A DNA stretch of 64,000 nt, from assembly GCA_016218155.1 (NCBI GenBank), contig JACREQ010000002.1, positions 1 to 64,000 of the forward strand, read 5' to 3'. Below are positions 26,939-35,918 of this stretch, in pieces. Below the pieces are notes generated by a model, which was not told the origin of the DNA, searched no databases, and saw only the letters and a program-made list of their open reading frames with translations. The DNA comes from Bacteroidia bacterium. GTDB lineage: Bacteria; Bacteroidota; Bacteroidia; Bacteroidales; GWA2-32-17. Each line of letters begins with the position of its first letter. Positions within the stretch are counted from its first letter, which is position 1. Both the position numbers and the translations under genes were made by a program.

Positions 26939-27645
26939 GTACAAGTGAAGAAAAAATTATCAGAGCTTTTGAAAATAAAGACTGGAACGAAATTAAAACA
27001 CATGATTCCTGGCAAATATTTAAAATATTGTCGGAATTTGTACAGGGATTTGAAAAGCTTTCTAAAATTGGACCCTGTGTTTCAATTTTTGGATCTGCAC
27101 GAACAAAACCTGATAATAAATATTACAAATTAGCTGAAGAAATAGCATACAAATTAACCCAAATGGGTTATGGTGTTATAACTGGTGGCGGACCTGGTAT
27201 TATGGAAGCCGGAAATAAAGGTGCAAAATTAGGAGGAGGCAATTCTGTTGGTGTTAATATTGTATTAGAATTCGAACAACATCCAAATCCTTACATTGAC
27301 TTAGATAAATTAATTCACTTTGATTATTTCTTTGTCAGAAAAGTAATGTTTATGAAATATGCTCAGGGGTTTGTTGCGCTACCAGGTGGTTTTGGTACTT
27401 TTGACGAGCTTTTTGAAGCTATTACTCTTATTCAGACAGATAAAATAGCCCGTTTCCCAATTGTTCTTGTTGGAAAAGATTATTGGCAAGGCTTAATAGA
27501 TTGGGTTAAAAAATCTGTTTTAAACGAAGAACATAATATTGGGATTGCCGATTTAGATTTATTTCATCTGGTAGATACTGCTGATGAGGCAGTTGAGCAT
27601 ATTCATAATTTTTACAAGAAATACGTACATAAGCCCAATTTTTAA
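26935..27645 (+). CDS. LOG-family (TIGR00730) Rossmann-fold protein
   Basis: 236 residues. The family hydrolyses nucleoside 5'-monophosphates, in plants cytokinin ribotides, releasing the base and ribose phosphate. The signature PGGFGTFDELFEAITLIQT and the nucleotide-binding VITGGGPGIMEAGNKGA are both visible. The first 50 residues are a helical extension. Starts in the stop codon of uvrA (ATGA), so they are co-translated. Substrate in bacteria uncertain. Confidence 0.85.
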   Translation: MSTSEEKIIRAFENKDWNEIKTHDSWQIFKILSEFVQGFEKLSKIGPCVSIFGSARTKPDNKYYKLAEEIAYKLTQMGYGVITGGGPGIMEAGNKGAKLGGGNSVGVNIVLEFEQHPNPYIDLDKLIHFDYFFVRKVMFMKYAQGFVALPGGFGTFDELFEAITLIQTDKIARFPIVLVGKDYWQGLIDWVKKSVLNEEHNIGIADLDLFHLVDTADEAVEHIHNFYKKYVHKPNF

Positions 27646-27746
27646 ATTATTAACATCTGTTGATAACATTTTAGCTTTTGCTGCGTAAAAAATTCAGAAG
27701 TTTTGAACAAATTTTATTAACAATTGTTGATAATTATTTACAAATC

Positions 27747-27778
27747 TTGTAAAATTTCAACTTTAATGCTTACATTTG
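27747..27778 (+). promoter_or_regulatory. Bacteroidetes-type promoter
   Basis: TTG (27747-27749), 21-bp spacer and TACATTTG (27771-27778), ending 29 bp before the start at 27808. The upstream spacer also carries two TGTTGATAA words (27658-27666 and 27725-27733), one mismatch from a DnaA box. Confidence 0.5.
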
Positions 27779-27807
27779 AGCAGTTTAGTTGAACAAAGAA
27801 CTAATTT

Positions 27808-29181
27808 ATGATTAAGTATCTTATTCTGCTTCTGAATTTTATTGGTTTTCTGCTCGTTAATTTATTTTTAGGTGACGTAGTAGTTTCAGTAAATGCGCCT
27901 AATGAAGTGTCTCCCGGAGATAGTTTTACAGTTGAATTAACGATTACCAAAACTGATTTGGCAAGTTTTGCAAGATATCAGCAAGATCTTCCAATTGGAT
28001 ATACAGCAACGGCATTAAATTCATTTAATGGCGATTTTACTTTTAAGGATCAGAAAGTAAAGATTATATGGCTAAAACTTCCAACAGATAGCGTTTTTAC
28101 ATTAACATATAAAATTAAAGTTGATTCAACTGCTGAAGGTCCTTTAGTATTAGGCGGTGATTTTAGCTATATATATGATAATGAGCGCAAAACAATGGCG
28201 ATTTCTTCAAAAACAATAATAGTTAAATCACAGGGTGCTCTTGCAAATAATAACCAAAATAATAACACGAATAATTCTAATCAGGTTCTTAATAACACTC
28301 TAACACAGAATTTTCCAGCGAATGAAATATATTGTTACCGTCAGATTGTAAGAGATATTGATGGAATAACAGTTAATTTACTAATAAACACAGCCAATCT
28401 CTCGAAAGATAAATTTGCAAAAATTCAGGAAAAAATTCCAACTGGGTTTTCTGCTACGAACATTGAAAGTAAAGATGGTATTTTTTCTTTTAAGGATAAT
28501 ACTGTGAAATTTTTGTGGATGTCTCTTCCTGCCGATAATCAGTTTCAGGTAAGTTATAGACTTATTTCAGGAACGCCTACTTCTGACATGCCAGACATTA
28601 CAGGTACTCTTTCATATATAGAAAATGAGGGTACAAAAATTAAATCGATAGAGAATAAAGAATTTCTTGGTACTGGTTTGATGGCAAATAATACCAATCA
28701 ACAGAATAATCAAAATAACCAAACTAATAATCAGACTAACGTAAATAACGTCGATACAAATAATCAAAACCAGAATAATTTAACAAATAACCAAACTAAT
28801 AATAATTTAAATAATCAGACAAAGAATAACAACCAAAATCAAAACAACCTGAATAATAATCAGATTGTAAATAATCAAACGGTTGTTAGTCCCGAGAATG
28901 GTGTTAATTATAAAGTACAGATTGGTGCATATCGAAAAAATTTAAATGTATCATACTTTAAGAGAATGCAGGTAAACGAACAGGTGTCAATTGAGATTAA
29001 TAATGGTCTGAATAAATATATTATTGGTTCGCATTCAGAATATAAAGAAGCTCGTGATCACAGAGTAAAGATTTGGGAAACCACCCCAATACGCGATGCT
29101 TTTGTTTCTGCATATAATAATGGTAGCAGAATTACAGTTCAGGAAGCAATTATGATTGCTAATCAGAAATGGTATCAATAA
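27808..29181 (+). CDS. Envelope protein: two homologous modules, Asn/Gln-rich linker, SPOR-like C-terminus
   Basis: 457 residues with an N-terminal signal or membrane anchor. Two related modules follow, at about 25-140 and 165-285; compare TATALNSFNGDFTFKDQKVKIIWLKLP with the second copy SATNIESKDGIFSFKDNTVKFLWMSLP (first 20 residues of each align). Both read like DUF11/bacterial Ig-type beta domains. A linker at 293-358 consists almost only of Asn, Gln and Thr. The last about 85 residues (YKVQIGAYRKNLNVSYFKR...ARDHRVKIW) fit a SPOR domain, which binds denuded peptidoglycan. This suggests an envelope protein tethered to septal or remodelled cell wall. No specific name recognised. Own promoter; followed by an outer-membrane protein 47 bp later. 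Confidence 0.6.
   Translation: MIKYLILLLNFIGFLLVNLFLGDVVVSVNAPNEVSPGDSFTVELTITKTDLASFARYQQDLPIGYTATALNSFNGDFTFKDQKVKIIWLKLPTDSVFTLTYKIKVDSTAEGPLVLGGDFSYIYDNERKTMAISSKTIIVKSQGALANNNQNNNTNNSNQVLNNTLTQNFPANEIYCYRQIVRDIDGITVNLLINTANLSKDKFAKIQEKIPTGFSATNIESKDGIFSFKDNTVKFLWMSLPADNQFQVSYRLISGTPTSDMPDITGTLSYIENEGTKIKSIENKEFLGTGLMANNTNQQNNQNNQTNNQTNVNNVDTNNQNQNNLTNNQTNNNLNNQTKNNNQNQNNLNNNQIVNNQTVVSPENGVNYKVQIGAYRKNLNVSYFKRMQVNEQVSIEINNGLNKYIIGSHSEYKEARDHRVKIWETTPIRDAFVSAYNNGSRITVQEAIMIANQKWYQ
28684..28880 (+). repeat. Low-complexity AAT/CAA-rich coding tract
   Basis: About 195 bp of AAT, AAC, CAA and ACT codons encoding the Asn/Gln/Thr-rich linker. Imperfect rather than exact microsatellite, yet prone to length change by slippage in whole codons. 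Confidence 0.7.
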
Positions 29182-29228
29182 CAAACATTTTTTTATTATT
29201 TTCGTAAAAAAAGCACAAAGTTTACCGA

Positions 29229-30626
29229 ATGTCGGCAAAGTGTCTATTAATCTGCGTTATAATTTTTTTACCCCGATTCGTTTTGAGTCAGGTTCAGCTT
29301 GTTGATACAACAAAAAGTACAACCCCTGCTGAACATGGACCATATGAATATTTATTATTAGATACAACTTTAAAGGCAGAAAACCCCGTTTATAAACCTG
29401 TAGTTGGATTTGGCCGAGGAGTTTTTACTTTCTTTGGAGATGTTAGAGATAATTATAGTTCAAATCCTTTGGTTGGAAGACATGCATGGATTGGGACAGT
29501 ATCCAGAAACTTAAATTCGTTTTTAAAATTAAATTTTCAGGTTACATTTGGCAAACTTACTGGAAATGCTCATCTTCCTTCTAAAAATATAAACTTTCAA
29601 TCAGAAGTTCTTGCTGGTGGTATTAATTTGAGCTATAACTTTAAACATTTGATTAAAAAGCCAAGTGTTGTTATGCCTTTCTTGTCCCTAGGAATAGAAT
29701 CTTTTGAGTTTAATTCAAAGGCTGATATGTACGATGCCAATGGAGTTCTTTATAATTACTGGTCAGATGGAACAATAAGAAATATTCCGGAATCTCAGGG
29801 AACCGAATTAAATAGTGTGGTATTGCAGCGTGATTATAAATATGAAACAGATCTCCGTGAACTTAATCTTGATGGTTTAGGAAAATATCCACAGGTAGCT
29901 TTTGCTGTTCCAATTGACTTCGGTTTTGAATATACTTATTCAAATAGATTGTCGGTAAGATTAGGTGCAACCTATCATTTTAATTTTAATAATAATGTAG
30001 ATAATGTTAGCGATGCAGGAACAGGAAGCAGGCAAGGAAAAAAACATGGAGATAAATTTATTGTAACTTATGTTACTTTACATTATGATTTATTTTCACC
30101 ACCAAAACTTACTGCACTTGAAGCACATTATGGTGATGTGTTATTTTCTTCATTAGATGCAGAGGATGAAGATGGTGATGGTGTTGTTGACTTGTGGGAC
30201 GAATGCCTCGAAACTCCGGCCGGAATAGAGGTTACCGCAAAAGGCTGTCCTATTGATAAAGATAATGATGGTTTTGCTAATTACTTGGATAAAGAATTAG
30301 AATCTGCAAAAAATGCAAATGTGAATTTATCTGGTGTTACTTTTACAGAAGATGAAATTCTTGCCGAATCAACTCCACCGAATGCTGTTTTATCAAATAA
30401 ATTATGTGATTACTATCCTAGTTTATGCAGACAATCTGGTGGAATAAAGAAATTTAAAACAATGTATTTAGATATTCCCGAAAAATTTAAACCTGTAGAT
30501 GTTAATAATGACGCTTATATTTCTGTTGAAGAGTTGAATATTGCTATCGATAAATTTTTCGACTTCGGAACAAATTTCACCATCGAAGATATATATGAAT
30601 TAAATGATTTCTTCTTTGATCAGTAA
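29229..30626 (+). CDS. Outer-membrane beta-barrel protein with thrombospondin type 3 and EF-hand-like calcium sites
   Basis: 465 residues with a signal peptide (LLICVIIFLPRFVLSQ). Residues of about 50-300 alternate as amphipathic beta strands (FGRGVFTFFGDVRDNY, VPIDFGFEYTYSNRLSVRLGATYHF), as in a small barrel. Then come thrombospondin type 3-like Asp-rich repeats at about 311-345 (DEDGDGVVDLWDEC and DKDNDGFANYLD), and near residue 422 an EF-hand-like loop DVNNDAYISVEEL. OmpA-family proteins share this barrel plus TSP3 layout, but no C-terminal OmpA peptidoglycan-binding domain is seen. Probably a calcium-binding surface protein; may work with the SPOR-like protein upstream. Confidence 0.65.
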   Translation: MSAKCLLICVIIFLPRFVLSQVQLVDTTKSTTPAEHGPYEYLLLDTTLKAENPVYKPVVGFGRGVFTFFGDVRDNYSSNPLVGRHAWIGTVSRNLNSFLKLNFQVTFGKLTGNAHLPSKNINFQSEVLAGGINLSYNFKHLIKKPSVVMPFLSLGIESFEFNSKADMYDANGVLYNYWSDGTIRNIPESQGTELNSVVLQRDYKYETDLRELNLDGLGKYPQVAFAVPIDFGFEYTYSNRLSVRLGATYHFNFNNNVDNVSDAGTGSRQGKKHGDKFIVTYVTLHYDLFSPPKLTALEAHYGDVLFSSLDAEDEDGDGVVDLWDECLETPAGIEVTAKGCPIDKDNDGFANYLDKELESAKNANVNLSGVTFTEDEILAESTPPNAVLSNKLCDYYPSLCRQSGGIKKFKTMYLDIPEKFKPVDVNNDAYISVEELNIAIDKFFDFGTNFTIEDIYELNDFFFDQ

Positions 30627-30632
30627 GATATT

Positions 30633-31082
30633 TTAATCTTTATCAGCTCTGTCTGTTTCTCTTTTACTGTCTTTCTTCTTAAGTGATTCTCTTTTATCGT
30701 AAAGCTTTTTACCTCGTGATATTGCAATTTCAAATTTTGCTTTTCCTTTTTCTGTAAGAAAACAAGAAGTTGGTATAATAGTAAAGCCCTTTTCTTTAAC
30801 TTTTTTAAGTATTCTGTTTAGTTCAGTTCGGTTTAATAACAATTTGCGATCATGAACCGGAACATGGTTAGCATAACCTCCATGTGTATACTCAGCAATG
30901 TGCAAACCACGAATATATAGCTCGTTGTTAATGAAAATACAATAGGAGTCAACAAAGTTGATTTTTCCTTGCCTGATAGATTTTATCTCGCTTCCAGTTA
31001 ATACAATTCCGGCAACGAACTTTTCAAAAATTTCGAATTGAAATCCTGCCTTTTTGTTTTTGCTTATTATTTTATCGCCCAT
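30633..31082 (-). CDS. smpB: SsrA-binding protein
   Basis: 149 residues, full length. Binds tmRNA and brings it to stalled ribosomes for trans-translation. Family blocks: ISKNKKAGFQFEIFEKFVAG, IVLTGSEIKSIRQGK, DSYCIFINNELYIRGLHI, RKLLLNRTEL, and the basic GRGKKLYDKRE-type tail (here SRGKKLYDKRESLKKKDSKRE). The tmRNA gene itself is not in this window. Starts 5 bp after the Yip1 gene, in the same operon. Confidence 0.96.
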   Translation of the reverse strand: MGDKIISKNKKAGFQFEIFEKFVAGIVLTGSEIKSIRQGKINFVDSYCIFINNELYIRGLHIAEYTHGGYANHVPVHDRKLLLNRTELNRILKKVKEKGFTIIPTSCFLTEKGKAKFEIAISRGKKLYDKRESLKKKDSKRETDRADKD

Positions 31083-31087
31083 TAATA

Positions 31088-31687
31088 TTAAAATCTAAAT
31101 GTTGCATTAGTTAATGTAAATGCAACTGAAATTAAATTTAAAGTTAAGAATGTTATTCCATAGGTTCCCATAATAATTACAAAACTAACAATAGTAAAAC
31201 TGATTTTTTTATGATCAGGTGTTTTCATCATTGGACATATACCTGTCCATAATGTATAACAGGAATATATCCCAGCAATTCCAATTAAACTTGAGAATAA
31301 TGCAATTGGAATTAATCCGGCAGCAATACTTGTTAAGAAGGCTGCAGTATATGAATATATTACAAGCTTAAATGCATTGTTGATGTTTTTTACAGATTCA
31401 AATTTTGTTGAAATTGCATTAATTATTATTGATGAAAAAATTATTACTGAGAATGGTGTTATAATATTACTTATAGTATTAATTATAACAAAACTTAAAG
31501 AATACCATCTTATTCCAGTAAATAATAAAATAGTTAATGAAGAAATTGATATTGCTAATATGTAAGGTAAGGCATAACCAAAAATTGCATTAGTTGTACC
31601 AGATTTTTCCTGATCAATTTTAATCCATTCTTCAACCGGATTAAAAAGTATATTTTTAGATCTTATAAAAATTGCTTTGAAGTTCAT
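31088..31687 (-). CDS. Yip1-domain membrane protein
   Basis: 199 residues with five or six membrane helices. The N-terminus ARSKNILFNPVEEW-like (here IRSKNILFNPVEEWIKI) and the pattern of helices with an inner polar loop match the Yip1 domain family of bacterial membrane proteins. In eukaryotes Yip1 acts in vesicle traffic; the bacterial role is unknown. Followed closely by smpB. Confidence 0.75.
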   Translation of the reverse strand: MNFKAIFIRSKNILFNPVEEWIKIDQEKSGTTNAIFGYALPYILAISISSLTILLFTGIRWYSLSFVIINTISNIITPFSVIIFSSIIINAISTKFESVKNINNAFKLVIYSYTAAFLTSIAAGLIPIALFSSLIGIAGIYSCYTLWTGICPMMKTPDHKKISFTIVSFVIIMGTYGITFLTLNLISVAFTLTNATFRF

Positions 31688-31784
31688 TTATATTTGAGTC
31701 TAATTTAAATTTTTGATTAAATTGATTAAATAAGTTAGTTATAAGATAAATTTAGATGCAAATTTATAATATTTTTACAGCTTA

Positions 31785-32714
31785 ATGACTTCATTATATA
31801 ATATAGTAACAATACTTGGACCTACAGCTTCAGGCAAGACCCGCTTTGCTGCCGAATTATGTTGTAAAATTAATGGTGAAATAATAAGTGCTGATTCAAG
31901 ACAGGTATATAAGGGAATGGATATTGGAACAGGCAAAGATATTAAGGATTATGAAGTTGCAAGTATTAAAGTCCCTTATCATATTATTGATATTGTAGAA
32001 ACTGGTTATCAGTACAATGTTTTTGAGTTTCAGCGAGACTTTTTAAAAGCATTTAATAAAATAAAATTAAATTCTAATTTTCCTGTGTTATGTGGAGGAA
32101 CAGGTTTATATATTGATGCAGCTTTAAAAGGGTATAAGTTAATAGATGTTCCAATAAATACTGCTTTAAGGGAAAAATTAGAAAATAAAACTTTGGATGA
32201 ACTTAACCAAATCCTCAAAAAATATAAAAAACTTCATAATGTAAGCGATTCGGATACTGTAAAACGTGCAGTAAGAGCAATTGAAATTGAAGAATATTAT
32301 TTGAGTAATACAAATATAAATAAAGAGTATCCAGAATTAAAAAGTTTGGTTATTGGAATTGACTGTGAAAGAGAGTTGAGAAGAACAAGAATAACCGAAC
32401 GCCTTAACAAAAGGCTAAATGATGGATTAATTGAGGAAGTACAACAATTATTAAATAGAGGAATAACTGCAGATCAGCTTATTTATTATGGTTTGGAGTA
32501 TAAATATATTACCGAATATTTAACCGGAAAATACAATTTTAAAGAATTCTTCTCAAAATTAGAGATTGCAATTCACCAGTTTGCTAAAAGACAAATGACC
32601 TACTTCAGAAGCATGGAAAAAAAGGGGACTAAAATAAACTGGATAAATTGTGAAATACCAAATGAAGAAAAAATTGAAATGGTATTGAATAAACTTAAAA
32701 TTACTAATCAGTAA
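31785..32714 (+). CDS. miaA: tRNA dimethylallyltransferase
   Basis: 309 residues. Adds a dimethylallyl group to A37 of tRNAs reading UNN codons. P-loop GPTASGKTRFA near the start, SADSRQVYKGMDIGTGK, PYHIIDIV, GGTGLYIDA, and the C-terminal YGLEYKYITEYL and FAKRQMTYFR blocks. The last 11 bp overlap the 3' end of the convergent cyclase gene. 97 bp of AT-rich divergent promoter region separates it from the Yip1 gene. Confidence 0.95.
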   Translation: MTSLYNIVTILGPTASGKTRFAAELCCKINGEIISADSRQVYKGMDIGTGKDIKDYEVASIKVPYHIIDIVETGYQYNVFEFQRDFLKAFNKIKLNSNFPVLCGGTGLYIDAALKGYKLIDVPINTALREKLENKTLDELNQILKKYKKLHNVSDSDTVKRAVRAIEIEEYYLSNTNINKEYPELKSLVIGIDCERELRRTRITERLNKRLNDGLIEEVQQLLNRGITADQLIYYGLEYKYITEYLTGKYNFKEFFSKLEIAIHQFAKRQMTYFRSMEKKGTKINWINCEIPNEEKIEMVLNKLKITNQ

Positions 32715-34089
32715 TCTCTTTTTTAAGTCTCTCAATCTGAGTTTGTTTATTTACTTCGCGCAATTTGTTAGCAGTTTCTGTAAAATATTGATGTGGAGTC
32801 AGAAATTTAATTTGTAATTTATTCCAATCGTTAATTGAGCCTATTAAATTTTGTTCGTGAAGTTCTTTATATAGAGTGTTAGAAACAGGAATAAAGTCAC
32901 TTCTACCAAGATAATCAAGATCGGCATCACAAATAATTTTTTGCAATAATGTTTTAGGCTGTGGTGGGAGCTTTGTTGCCATTATTATTTGCTGAATTTC
33001 TACAATTTGTTCGTTCGTATAACCAAATTTTGGAAGTATAGATGCTGCGATTCTGGTTCCTATAAGTTCGTGATCGCGGGTTTGAATAGTTTGTCCGGAG
33101 TCGTGAAATAATGCAGCAGTTTTTAATAACAACATTTCTTCATCCGAAATGCCTTCGCCCTGACCAAGTATTTCGGCTTGAATTCCTACGTCAATAGTGT
33201 GTTTTAAATTATGGTAATGCAAATATTTTGGTAATTCGCGTTCGAGCTTATCTAACATGAATTCTTCCAGATCATCATATTTAATAAGCTGAAATTTAAC
33301 CTGGAATTTTTTATTTGGAACCAAACCTTTCTTGTCAACAGAATATTTGGGTGTAAATCCTTTAACCTGATAAAGGTTAATGTCGCCAACATATTTAACA
33401 GGAATTTTACCAATGTAGCTGCAACGAAAATATTCTGAAATTAATTCACGAGTCATTTCAGAAATAATTATTTTTCCAGGCTCACTAGCAGATTCAATTC
33501 TACTAGCAATATTTACAGTTTCACCTTTTAATTCATATGTTATTTTCTTTTTTCCCTGTTCCGCAGCAATAACCGGTCCTGTATGAATTCCCATAGAAAT
33601 TTCCCAGATTATTTGATTCTCACCAAAAAGCTCTTTTTGAAATTCTTTAAGTTTATCGTTAATTTTAATTGCTGCAAGAACCATTTCTATTGGATTTGTC
33701 CTGTTCTTTTTTGGTATGCCGCCTGCGCACATTAAAGTATCGCCAATAGAGCTTATTTTTTCAATGTTATGGGATGCAATAATTTCATCAAGCATTAAAT
33801 AAAAACTATCCAGTTCATCAATTAGTAGTTCTGCATTTTGTTTTTCGGCTAATTTTGAAAATCCTTTTATATCAGCAAAAAATACAGTTACCATTTTATA
33901 ACGGATACTTTTTTTATCGGCTGATTCAAGGTTAATTTTTGAATTAATTTTTTCTAAACCTTCTCCTAAATTACGATTTTGCTCAATCAGTTCAAGATTA
34001 CGTTTTAATAATTCCCGATTTTCTTTGTTTAAATCAGAAATTATTTTTTCAAGCTCTTGTATTTTAATTGAGTAATCAGATTCCTGCAT
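32704..34089 (-). CDS. Class III nucleotide cyclase fused to an HD-domain phosphohydrolase
   Basis: 461 residues, no signal peptide or membrane segment. Residues 1-60 are coiled coil (ELEKIISDLNKENRELLKRNLELIEQ, split by heptads). A class III adenylate/guanylate cyclase domain follows at about 65-250: metal Asp in VFFADIKGFSKLAEKQ, second Asp in SSIGDTLMCAGG, and LKGETVNIASRIES. From about 285 to 440 lies an HD domain: YHNLKHTIDV, TAALFHDSG and DHELIGTRIAA. A cyclase and a hydrolase in one soluble chain suggest that synthesis and a second phosphohydrolase activity are coupled; whether the HD part cleaves the cyclic nucleotide is unknown. Confidence 0.85.
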   Translation of the reverse strand: MQESDYSIKIQELEKIISDLNKENRELLKRNLELIEQNRNLGEGLEKINSKINLESADKKSIRYKMVTVFFADIKGFSKLAEKQNAELLIDELDSFYLMLDEIIASHNIEKISSIGDTLMCAGGIPKKNRTNPIEMVLAAIKINDKLKEFQKELFGENQIIWEISMGIHTGPVIAAEQGKKKITYELKGETVNIASRIESASEPGKIIISEMTRELISEYFRCSYIGKIPVKYVGDINLYQVKGFTPKYSVDKKGLVPNKKFQVKFQLIKYDDLEEFMLDKLERELPKYLHYHNLKHTIDVGIQAEILGQGEGISDEEMLLLKTAALFHDSGQTIQTRDHELIGTRIAASILPKFGYTNEQIVEIQQIIMATKLPPQPKTLLQKIICDADLDYLGRSDFIPVSNTLYKELHEQNLIGSINDWNKLQIKFLTPHQYFTETANKLREVNKQTQIERLKKEITD

Positions 34090-34186
34090 TATAAAATCAT
34101 TAGAATTTTAATAAACTAAATTACACCTTTTTGATCTAATGAACAATCAGAATAATTAAAAAATAGTTAAATAATATTAACGCTAT

Positions 34187-34217
34187 TTGTAATTAGTCTA
34201 AATAAGCATTATCTTTG
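34187..34217 (+). promoter_or_regulatory. Bacteroidetes-type promoter for the lipoprotein-SOD group
   Basis: TTG (34187-34189), 20-bp spacer, TATCTTTG (34210-34217), ending 23 bp before the start at 34241. One of the best matches to the consensus in the window. Confidence 0.55.
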
Positions 34218-34240
34218 TTCAAGATTAAAAATTAAAAACA

Positions 34241-34516
34241 ATGAAAAATATAAATATACTATTTACCATTGCTATAGTAGCAGTGTTATTATCATTGAAT
34301 TCTTGTAAGGAAAAGGTCTACTCAGAAAATTCCGGATTATTAATTTCTTCTGCTGGAAACTCTCAAAAAGGCATTAACTCGTTTGCAAATGTTAATGAAT
34401 ATAGTATGATGAAATTAGTTTTAAATTATGGAACGGTTACACCATATAAAAAAATACTAAGCAATTGGTATGTTACAGAATCCAATAATAGTATTCTAAA
34501 TAATGAAGGTTGTTAA
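34241..34516 (+). CDS. Decayed copy of the following lipoprotein (91 aa)
   Basis: 91 residues. The signal peptide FTIAIVAVLLSLNSC is nearly identical to that of the next gene ([15 protein letters not shown]), with lipobox LNSC. The C-terminal part MKLVLNYGTVTPYKKILSNW aligns with [20 protein letters not shown] of the neighbour, but the central domain of about 60 residues is missing and the end is replaced by NNEGC. It is best read as a tandem duplicate that has suffered an internal deletion and 3' loss. It may still yield a small lipoprotein. Confidence 0.55.
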   Translation: MKNINILFTIAIVAVLLSLNSCKEKVYSENSGLLISSAGNSQKGINSFANVNEYSMMKLVLNYGTVTPYKKILSNWYVTESNNSILNNEGC

Positions 34517-34543
34517 GTCATAAAATCTGCAAAAACAAAAAGA

Positions 34544-34984
34544 ATGAAAAATAAAAAAATAATTTTTACCCTTGCAATAGTAGCAGTGTTATTAGTATTA
34601 AATTCCTGTAAGAAAGAAGATAATTCTGCTAATACTTCTAATTCCAATAATATTAGCAATATTATTCAGCAGGGCAACTGGAAAGTAACATTATATCATG
34701 ATAGTGGAACTGATGAAACTTATTATTTTAACGGTTACCAATTTGTATTTAATTCTTCCGGAATCATTATAGCTTCGGTTAATAGTAATAATACAAATGG
34801 CTCCTGGTCATCTGGAAACGATGATAGTACTCCAAAATTGATTTTAAATTTTGGAGTCAGTTCACCATTAGATAAGCTCAATGATGATTGGCATATTATT
34901 GAACAAACCTCAGTTACCATAAGGCTTCAGGATGTAAGTGGTGGTAATGGAACTACAGATTATCTTACTTTCGAGAAAATATGA
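34544..34984 (+). CDS. Lipocalin-like lipoprotein (146 aa)
   Basis: 146 residues with a signal peptide and lipobox LNSC. After a Ser/Asn-rich linker the mature part has the beta-rich pattern [63 protein letters not shown], typical of lipocalin-like proteins of Bacteroidetes. Function unknown. Its stop overlaps the start of the superoxide dismutase gene by 4 bp, so they are co-translated. A partial paralogue lies directly upstream. Confidence 0.65.
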   Translation: MKNKKIIFTLAIVAVLLVLNSCKKEDNSANTSNSNNISNIIQQGNWKVTLYHDSGTDETYYFNGYQFVFNSSGIIIASVNSNNTNGSWSSGNDDSTPKLILNFGVSSPLDKLNDDWHIIEQTSVTIRLQDVSGGNGTTDYLTFEKI

Positions 34985-35706
34985 AAACAATAATAATTTC
35001 AATATATGGAATAATAATTCTTTCGTCATTTCAATTTTACAATTTAAAATCAATAAATAAAATGGAAACAGTAGTAACAAATGAAACAAAATTAGTTTAC
35101 CCGTATTCTTTGTCCGAATTAGGTTATAGTTATGATGCACTTGAGCCTTATATTGATAAAGCTACAATGGAAATTCATTATTCCAAACATCATGCAGCAT
35201 ATATTGCAAATTTAAATAATGCAATAAAAGGAACTGATGCTGAGAAGCTGCCATTATCAGAAATTATTTCAAACATTAGTAAATATCCTGTTGCAGTAAG
35301 AAATAATGGTGGCGGGCATTATAATCATTCACTCTTTTGGAAAATGTTAAGTCCAAAAAGCAGTGGAGCTCCGAAAGGTAAATTAGCCGATGCTTTAAAC
35401 AGTACCTTTGGCTCTATAGAAAAGTTTAAAGAAGAATTTGAATCAGCTGCAAAAACCAGATTTGGTAGTGGTTGGGCATGGCTTTCGGTTGACAGTAATG
35501 GAAAATTATTTGTTTCATCAACACCTAATCAGGATAATCCATTAATGGATGTTGTTGATAAAAAAGGAACTCCTGTACTTTGTTTGGATGTGTGGGAGCA
35601 TGCTTATTATTTAAAATATCAAAATCGCAGACCCGATTATGTTTCTGCTTTTTGGTCGGTTGTAAACTGGGCTGAAGTTGAAAGAAGATACGAAGATTTG
35701 TTATAG
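34981..35706 (+). CDS. sod: Fe/Mn superoxide dismutase with N-terminal signal-like segment
   Basis: 241 residues, about 35 more than cytoplasmic enzymes at the N-terminus. Dismutates superoxide. Metal ligands are His66 (MEIHYSKHH), His116 ([11 protein letters not shown]), Asp203 and His207 ([10 protein letters not shown]). The GGG before HYNH and Gln184 in NQDNPL are the pattern of manganese or cambialistic enzymes rather than strict Fe enzymes. The extra N-terminus begins [17 protein letters not shown], hydrophobic and basic-started, which suggests export. An internal Met28 could alternatively start a cytoplasmic form. Overlaps the lipoprotein gene by 4 bp. Confidence 0.92.
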   Translation: MKTIIISIYGIIILSSFQFYNLKSINKMETVVTNETKLVYPYSLSELGYSYDALEPYIDKATMEIHYSKHHAAYIANLNNAIKGTDAEKLPLSEIISNISKYPVAVRNNGGGHYNHSLFWKMLSPKSSGAPKGKLADALNSTFGSIEKFKEEFESAAKTRFGSGWAWLSVDSNGKLFVSSTPNQDNPLMDVVDKKGTPVLCLDVWEHAYYLKYQNRRPDYVSAFWSVVNWAEVERRYEDLL

Positions 35707-35738
35707 TTTGATTCTTTTTTTAATTAGTGTTTATTCTA

Positions 35739-35773
35739 ACACCTGTCGTGAAAACGGCAGGTGTTTTTTTTTA
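35739..35773 (+). terminator. Rho-independent terminator after sod
   Basis: Stem ACACCTG(T)CG / CG(G)CAGGTGT around a TGAAAA loop, followed by nine T. Located 33 bp after the sod stop codon. Confidence 0.85.
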
Positions 35774-35918
35774 TAGTGTAATATTAAACTTCTAATTTCA
35801 TAAAATATTTTTCATAGATTATTTTTAAAATAATAACTAAAATATAGTTATTCATTTTGATTTCTCTCACTTATATTTATTCGTTTTTTTATAAATGTTT
35901 ATCCGCGTTAATCAGCGT

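Noticed and set aside
27646-27807. Replication origin
   Set aside because: Only two DnaA-like words, both with a mismatch, and no dnaA, dnaN or similar gene adjacent.
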